Below are positions 1 through 5,738 of a stretch of 5,738 nt of DNA, piece after piece (within the stretch, counting starts at the first letter, position 1; each line of letters begins with the position of its first letter). Origin of the DNA: Burkholderiaceae bacterium (GTDB taxonomy: Bacteria; Pseudomonadota; Gammaproteobacteria; Burkholderiales; Burkholderiaceae_D); contig JAISIS010000051.1 in assembly GCA_031261905.1 (NCBI GenBank), forward strand, positions 1 through 5,738. The letters are read 5' to 3'. The notes beneath the pieces are model-generated. The model made no database searches. It saw nothing but the letters and a program-made list of their open reading frames with translations, and was not told where the DNA came from. Position numbers and translations under genes: made by a program.

Positions 1-1908
1 CGGGAATTGCTGACCCGCACGGAAGCCATGCAACTCCGCAAAACGGAACGCACGCTGAAGAATATCCGCATCCGCCTGCACATTCAGGCGCAGCGAGCCG
101 AAGACCGGCTGTTGTTCGATATCCAGATACCGCTTGCGCAAAGCTTCCGTTTCAGCAAGGCAAAGAAGCGGCTTGACCCGCGCGAGGCCAGCGAATACCT
201 GATGCGGCATTATTACCTTGCCGCCAGAACCGTACGGCAACTGCATACCATCCTGCTGCAAAACCTGGAGGCGCAGCTTTTCCCCAAAACGTACGAATCC
301 AAACCGCTCGACGCGCACTTCAACCAGATCAATGAATTTATCAACGCGACCGATGAAGACATTTTCACGCGGCAGACTTCCACCATGCTGGAAGTCTTTC
401 TGCTGCTGGCCGAGCGCGCCGACCTGAAAAACATGACGGCCCGCACGCTTCGCGCGCTATGGCACGCGCACAGCCACATCGGCAAGGACTTTATCCGCGA
501 CCCGGAAAATCACGCGCTCTTTCTGCGCATACTGCAGGCGCCGCATGTTTCCCGCGCCCTGCAATACATGAATGAAATGGGTATCCTGGGCCGCTACCTC
601 CCTGCTTTCGGCAGGATTATCGGCCAGATGCAGCATGATTTGTTTCACCAGTATACGGTGGATCAGCATATCCTGATTGTCATTGCCAACCTGCACCGAT
701 TCACTCTGGCGGAATATGTGCATGAATATCCTTTCTGCAGCAAGCTGATCGCCAACTTTGCCCGCCCCTGGCTGTTGTATGTCGCCGCGCTCTTTCACGA
801 TATCGCCAAAGGGCGCGATGGCGACCACTCCCTGCTGGGGATGGCGGACGCCAGGCAATTCTGCCAGTTGCACAGCCTCTCCGATGAGGATACCGCTCTT
901 ATTGTCTTCCTGGTTGAGCATCATCTGACCATGTCCAGTACCGCACAAAAGAAAGATCTTTCCGATCCCGCCGTTGTGCGGGAATTTGCCGCCCTGGTCA
1001 GGGACGAGCGCCGCCTGACGGCCCTTTATCTCCTTACTGTGGCGGACATCAGGGGCACCAATCCGCAAATATGGAACGCGTGGAAAAGCAAGCTCATTGA
1101 AGATTTGTATCACATGACGCTGCGCGTGCTGGGCGGAGAAAATCTTTCGCTGGATCACGAACTGGTCCATCGCCGCCAGGAAGCGCTTGCCCTGCTCAGG
1201 CTGTACGGCCTGCCCGAAGCGGCGCATGAAGCGCTCTGGCAACATCTGGATATAGGATACTTTATACGGCACGACGCTTCCGATATTGCCTGGCAGACCC
1301 GGATGCTGTACTACCGCGTCAATACTATGGAGCCTGTCGTCAAGTGCCGCCTTTCGCCTATCGGCGAAGGCTTGCAGGTAACAGTCTATACCAAAGACGT
1401 GCCGGACCTCTTCCTGCGGATATGCGCCTACTTCGCGCGGCGCAATTTCAGCATCCAGGACGCCAGGGTACACACCACAAATCACGGCTATGCGCTGGAT
1501 ACTTTCCAGGTGACGGAACAAACCTTTTCCCGCAATTACCGGGATATTATCAATCTGGTCGAGCATAATCTTACCGAGGCGCTGCAACCGGGCGCGCCCT
1601 TGCCGGAACTGGTCAAGGGCAGGCTGTCGAGAAAATCCCGCACCTTCCCGGTCACGCCCGGCATTGACCTGCGCCCGGACGCCAGCGGCGAGCACTTTGT
1701 CCTCTCCATTGTCACCAATGACCGGAATGGCCTGCTGTACGCCATTGCGCAAGTGCTGGCGCGATACGACATCAATCTGCATACGGCCAAAATCATGACG
1801 CTGGGCGAGCGGGCGGAAGATGTTTTCCTGCTTGGCGGAGAATTTCTGAAAGACCCCAGGAACCAGATACAACTGGAAACCGATCTGCTGGATGTTTTCA
1901 GCGCATAG
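1..1908 (+). CDS. glnD: [Protein-PII] uridylyltransferase / uridylyl-removing enzyme GlnD, 5'-truncated by window edge
   Basis: GlnD is the cytoplasmic nitrogen sensor: it uridylylates PII (GlnB/GlnK) when glutamine is low and removes UMP when glutamine is high. The frame is open from base 1, so the TTG at 7 is not a real start. About 635 residues are visible; the family is usually about 850-900, so the N-terminal nucleotidyltransferase core (some 220-250 residues) lies before the window. Counting residues from the codon at 7, the visible part begins in the helical region after the catalytic core. Next comes the HD hydrolase domain, with HD at 264-265 (bases 796-801), HHLT at 305-308 and the Asp of VADIRGT at 347. 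The signature [17 protein letters not shown] is at about 207-223. Two C-terminal ACT domains, expected to bind glutamine, lie at about 455-525 and 563-633. No frameshift is seen. The 11-base gap to the next gene suggests cotranscription. Identification is very secure. Confidence 0.97.
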   Translation, partial: RELLTRTEAMQLRKTERTLKNIRIRLHIQAQRAEDRLLFDIQIPLAQSFRFSKAKKRLDPREASEYLMRHYYLAARTVRQLHTILLQNLEAQLFPKTYESKPLDAHFNQINEFINATDEDIFTRQTSTMLEVFLLLAERADLKNMTARTLRALWHAHSHIGKDFIRDPENHALFLRILQAPHVSRALQYMNEMGILGRYLPAFGRIIGQMQHDLFHQYTVDQHILIVIANLHRFTLAEYVHEYPFCSKLIANFARPWLLYVAALFHDIAKGRDGDHSLLGMADARQFCQLHSLSDEDTALIVFLVEHHLTMSSTAQKKDLSDPAVVREFAALVRDERRLTALYLLTVADIRGTNPQIWNAWKSKLIEDLYHMTLRVLGGENLSLDHELVHRRQEALALLRLYGLPEAAHEALWQHLDIGYFIRHDASDIAWQTRMLYYRVNTMEPVVKCRLSPIGEGLQVTVYTKDVPDLFLRICAYFARRNFSIQDARVHTTNHGYALDTFQVTEQTFSRNYRDIINLVEHNLTEALQPGAPLPELVKGRLSRKSRTFPVTPGIDLRPDASGEHFVLSIVTNDRNGLLYAIAQVLARYDINLHTAKIMTLGERAEDVFLLGGEFLKDPRNQIQLETDLLDVFSA

Positions 1909-1911
1909 AGG
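1908..1911 (+). promoter_or_regulatory. Ribosome binding site of the rluF-like gene
   Basis: A GAGG core, within AGAGGTAA, begins on the last base of the glnD stop codon and ends 8 bases before the ATG at 1920. The spacing is ideal and supports that start. The overlap with the upstream stop codon suggests that ribosomes finishing glnD may feed this gene. Confidence 0.75.
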
Positions 1912-1919
1912 TAATACGC

Positions 1920-2666
1920 ATGACTGACGCTGTTCGCCTGTCCAAACGCATGTCCGAGCTTGGCATCTGCTCCCGCCGTGAAGCGGATGAGTGGATTGAG
2001 CGCGGCTGGGTGCGGGTTGATGGCGTGACAGTTTCCCAACTGGGCGTCAAAATCCGGCCTGACCAGAAGATCACCATCGAGAAACAGGCAAAGGCGGAAC
2101 AATCCGGAAAGGTAACGATTCTGATAAACAAGCCTGTGGGTTATGTCAGCGGGCAGGCGGAGGATGGCTACAAACCGGCCATCACGCTCGTCAGCGAAAA
2201 GACGCACTGGACGGCTGACAGGGCAACAGAGCGCTTTCACCCGCGCCAGCTTAAAAGCCTGGTTCCCGCAGGACGCCTGGATATTGATTCGGTTGGTCTT
2301 CTGGTGCTGACGCAGGATGGCCGCGTCGCCAAACGACTGATCGGGCAGGAAACCGAAGTGGAAAAGGAATATCTGGTGAGGGTGCGCCATAGCCAGCCGG
2401 GCAAACTGCCTGACGACAAGCTGCAACTGTTGCGGCATGGCCTGAAACTGGACGGCAAGGCCCTTCTGCCCGCCAGGGTAAGCCGGCAAAACGATGATCA
2501 GCTTCGTTTTGTGCTGAAAGAAGGCAAGAAGCGGCAGATACGCAGGATGTGCGAGGCGGTCGGCTTAACCGTCATCGGGCTGAAGCGCGTCCGCATCGGC
2601 AAGGTCAGGCTGGGCGATCTGCCTCCCGGCCAGTGGCGCTATCTGCGCCCGGATGAAACATTCTAG
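1920..2666 (+). CDS. rluF: RluF-type rRNA pseudouridine synthase (RsuA/RluB/E/F family)
   Basis: The predicted 248-residue cytoplasmic enzyme converts a uridine in structured RNA to pseudouridine. An N-terminal S4 RNA-binding domain spans about residues 5-50 ([19 protein letters not shown]). The catalytic domain follows, with the NKPVG motif at 70-74, the catalytic motif [11 protein letters not shown] at 118-128 (nucleophile Asp121) and the late motif KRQIRRMCE at 204-212. [13 protein letters not shown] sequence and the ending LPPGQWRYL resemble E. coli RluF (23S U2604, also tRNA-Tyr) more than RluB, RluE or RsuA. Compared with E. coli RluF as I remember it, there are about 15-20 extra residues between NKPVG and GRLD, and the long basic C-terminal tail is missing. 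The family is certain; the exact target uridine is inferred. The start is set by the ATG at 1920 with GAGG 8 bases upstream. It follows glnD by 11 bases and probably shares its transcript. Confidence 0.9.
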   Translation: MTDAVRLSKRMSELGICSRREADEWIERGWVRVDGVTVSQLGVKIRPDQKITIEKQAKAEQSGKVTILINKPVGYVSGQAEDGYKPAITLVSEKTHWTADRATERFHPRQLKSLVPAGRLDIDSVGLLVLTQDGRVAKRLIGQETEVEKEYLVRVRHSQPGKLPDDKLQLLRHGLKLDGKALLPARVSRQNDDQLRFVLKEGKKRQIRRMCEAVGLTVIGLKRVRIGKVRLGDLPPGQWRYLRPDETF

Positions 2667-2687
2667 GACACGCCCGTCACGGCCCGG

Positions 2688-3215
2688 TTATTCTTCCGGC
2701 TCGACTGTATCCATCGCTTCAATAAAACCGAACAGCGACAGATCACGCATACGCATCGGATACAGGATGCCTTCCAGATGATCCAGTTCGTGCTGAACCA
2801 CCCGCGCGTGAAAGCCGGTGGCTTCCCGGCTGATGTGCTGACCGTTTTGATCAAAGCCTTCGTAATGCACCTTTGACCAGCGCGGAACCACGCCCCGCAT
2901 TCCCGGCACGGAAAGGCAGCCTTCCCATGCTTCTTCAACCATATCGCCAACCGGGCGGATAACCGGGTTGATCAGAACGGTTTTGGGAATCGCGTGGGTT
3001 TCCGGCAAATCGCGGTTATTCTCAAAACCGAAAATCACGACTTTAAGCGGTACGCCTATCTGCGGCGCCGCCAGGCCAGCGCCATCGGCGGCCGTCATGG
3101 TTTCAAACATATCGTCCAGCAACGCTTTCAGTTCCGGCGTGCCAAACTCCCTGACCGGCATGGACTTGCGCAACAAACGCGGATCGCCCATTTTGAGAAT
3201 TGGCCTGACACTCAT
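2688..3215 (-). CDS. def: Peptide deformylase
   Basis: This 175-residue metalloenzyme removes the formyl group from the N-terminal methionine of nascent proteins at the ribosome. All three family motifs are intact: [10 protein letters not shown] at 45-54 (motif 1), EGCLS at 98-102 (motif 2, Cys100 metal ligand) and HELDH at 142-146 (motif 3, metal ligands His142 and His146, catalytic Glu143). The length is normal for the family. The start [14 protein letters not shown] fits the usual deformylase N-terminus and has a strong ribosome binding site. It is the last gene of the ligA-galU-def cluster, 8 bases after galU. The usual partner gene fmt is not next to it. The segment [14 protein letters not shown] before motif 2 resembles the second deformylase paralogue of beta- and gammaproteobacteria. 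This suggests another, fmt-linked copy elsewhere, which cannot be seen here. The enzyme looks fully active. Confidence 0.96.
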   Translation of the reverse strand: MSVRPILKMGDPRLLRKSMPVREFGTPELKALLDDMFETMTAADGAGLAAPQIGVPLKVVIFGFENNRDLPETHAIPKTVLINPVIRPVGDMVEEAWEGCLSVPGMRGVVPRWSKVHYEGFDQNGQHISREATGFHARVVQHELDHLEGILYPMRMRDLSLFGFIEAMDTVEPEE

Positions 3216-3217
3216 AT

Positions 3218-3225
3218 CCCCTCCT
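3218..3225 (-). promoter_or_regulatory. Ribosome binding site of def, overlapping the galU stop codon
   Basis: Read on the minus strand the site is AGGAGGGG directly before ATATG. The AGGAGG core (3220-3225) lies only 4 bases from the def ATG, slightly close but strong. Its first two bases, AG, are the last two bases of the galU TAG stop (3224-3226). A ribosome ending galU therefore sits on the def initiation site, which fits translational coupling. Confidence 0.8.
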
Positions 3226-4105
3226 AGTTCAACTCGCCCAGTTCATCAATGAAATCTCTGAACTCTTTCATGACTTCAGGATGTTTCAGCCCCATGGCGA
3301 CCATAGCTTTAAGGTAGCCGATTTTGGAACCGCAATCATAACGGCGGCCATGATAGCGATAAGCCAGCACCTTCTCTTGCTTCATCAGCGCGGCGATACC
3401 GTCTGTAAGCTGTATTTCCCCACCGGAACCTTTACCCAGCCCTTCAAGATGGCTGAAGATCGTGGGATTAAGGATATAACGCCCCACCACCGCCATATTG
3501 GAAGGCGCGTTCTCGGGCAAGGGTTTCTCCACGATCGTATTGACAAATTCCAGGTTCTGCCGGTAAGGCGAGGAGGCAACGATACCGTATTGCCTCGTGT
3601 TCTCACTCGGCACATGCAGCACCGCCAGGATGCTGGCGCCTTCGCGTTCGTAAACTTCCGACATCTGCTGCATCACCGTAGGCTGCCCCTGGCGCACATC
3701 CATGAAATCATCCGCCAGTATCACGGCAAAAGGGTTATTTCCTACAACAGGCCTGGCGCACAGTACCGCGTGCCCCAGCCCCAGCGGCTCCGGCTGGCGT
3801 ATATAAATGCAGTTGACATTGGAGGGGAGGATGCCCTTGATTTGCTGCAGCAAACTGGTCTTGCCGGCAGCCTCCAGCTCGGACTCCAGCTCATACGCCT
3901 TGTCAAAATGGTCTTCAATGGCCCGCTTGTTGCGCCCGGTGATGAAGATCATTTCGGTAATGCCTGCGGAAACAGCTTCCTCGACGGCATACTGTATCAA
4001 TGGCTTGTCAACGATAGGCAGCATCTCTTTGGGCTGCGCCTTGGTTGCGGGAAGGAAGCGGCTGCCCAGACCGGCAACCGGAAAAACCGCCTTGGTAACT
4101 TTCAT
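3224..4105 (-). CDS. galU: UTP-glucose-1-phosphate uridylyltransferase (UDP-glucose pyrophosphorylase)
   Basis: GalU joins UTP and glucose-1-phosphate to UDP-glucose plus pyrophosphate in the cytoplasm, supplying precursors for LPS, exopolysaccharide, trehalose or glycogen-type glucans and galactose metabolism. The 293-residue protein is full length for the bacterial family. Motifs seen: the nucleotide-binding loop [21 protein letters not shown] (residues 8-28), the LADDFMD metal-binding aspartates at 130-136, VEKP at 192-195 with the substrate-binding Lys194, GEIQLTD at 229-235, and DCGSKIGYL at 257-265. The start at 4105 puts the family-typical [14 protein letters not shown] at the N-terminus, and I see no better candidate. 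There is no Shine-Dalgarno sequence before it. It begins 6 bases after the ligA stop and ends inside the def ribosome binding site, so it is the middle gene of an operon. Confidence 0.97.
   Translation of the reverse strand: MKVTKAVFPVAGLGSRFLPATKAQPKEMLPIVDKPLIQYAVEEAVSAGITEMIFITGRNKRAIEDHFDKAYELESELEAAGKTSLLQQIKGILPSNVNCIYIRQPEPLGLGHAVLCARPVVGNNPFAVILADDFMDVRQGQPTVMQQMSEVYEREGASILAVLHVPSENTRQYGIVASSPYRQNLEFVNTIVEKPLPENAPSNMAVVGRYILNPTIFSHLEGLGKGSGGEIQLTDGIAALMKQEKVLAYRYHGRRYDCGSKIGYLKAMVAMGLKHPEVMKEFRDFIDELGELN

Positions 4106-5738
<1,633 letters not shown>

Noticed and set aside
7..9. TTG considered as the glnD start
   Set aside because: The frame is open before it, and the protein would lack the nucleotidyltransferase domain. 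The gene simply begins outside the window.
457..1872. A 471-codon open frame on the minus strand opposite glnD
   Set aside because: It lies in exact codon register with glnD, where antisense stops arise only from the rare sense codons TTA, CTA and TCA. Its translation shows no recognisable domain, while glnD is certain.
1536..2489. A 317-codon minus-strand open frame spanning the end of glnD and the rluF-like gene
   Set aside because: It overlaps two firmly identified genes, has no family motif and is a codon-bias shadow.
2684..2699. CCGG inverted repeat with an 8-base loop at the convergent junction, considered as a terminator
   Set aside because: The stem is only 4 base pairs and neither strand has a following T run, so it is not a credible intrinsic terminator.

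Overview
The window is a compact stretch of a chromosome from a proteobacterium, most likely a betaproteobacterium. Nitrosomonadales-like is my best guess, from remembered protein similarity rather than a search. GC content looks moderately high by eye (not counted). Every gene is a recognisable housekeeping gene, and all the genes together fill nearly the whole window. The longest non-coding gap is about 21 bases. I see no RNA gene, CRISPR array, insertion sequence, attachment site or origin.

Layout: the plus strand carries the 3' three quarters of glnD (PII uridylyltransferase/uridylyl-removing enzyme; its 5' end lies before the window). After 11 bases comes a complete RluF-type pseudouridine synthase gene with a good ribosome binding site. 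These two converge on a minus-strand cluster. Read in its own direction, that cluster is ligA (NAD-dependent DNA ligase, 5' end beyond the right edge), then galU (UTP-glucose-1-phosphate uridylyltransferase), then def (peptide deformylase). The gaps are 6 bases (ligA-galU) and 8 bases (galU-def), so the three are very probably cotranscribed. Their promoter is not in the window, and neither is that of glnD.

The genes serve different jobs: nitrogen sensing (glnD), rRNA modification (rluF-like), DNA replication and repair (ligA), UDP-glucose supply for envelope glycans (galU) and removal of the N-terminal formyl group from new proteins (def). Nothing shows them to be one functional system. The clusters look like ordinary housekeeping operons.

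I found no convincing undescribed system. The points worth a second look are modest: galU lacks a Shine-Dalgarno sequence and probably depends on ligA translation; the def ribosome binding site overlaps the galU stop codon; the LigA zinc finger has one extra residue; the pseudouridine synthase carries an insertion before its catalytic motif; and the def gene looks like a second, non-fmt-linked paralogue. Several very long antisense open frames are explained as shadows lying in codon register with the real genes.
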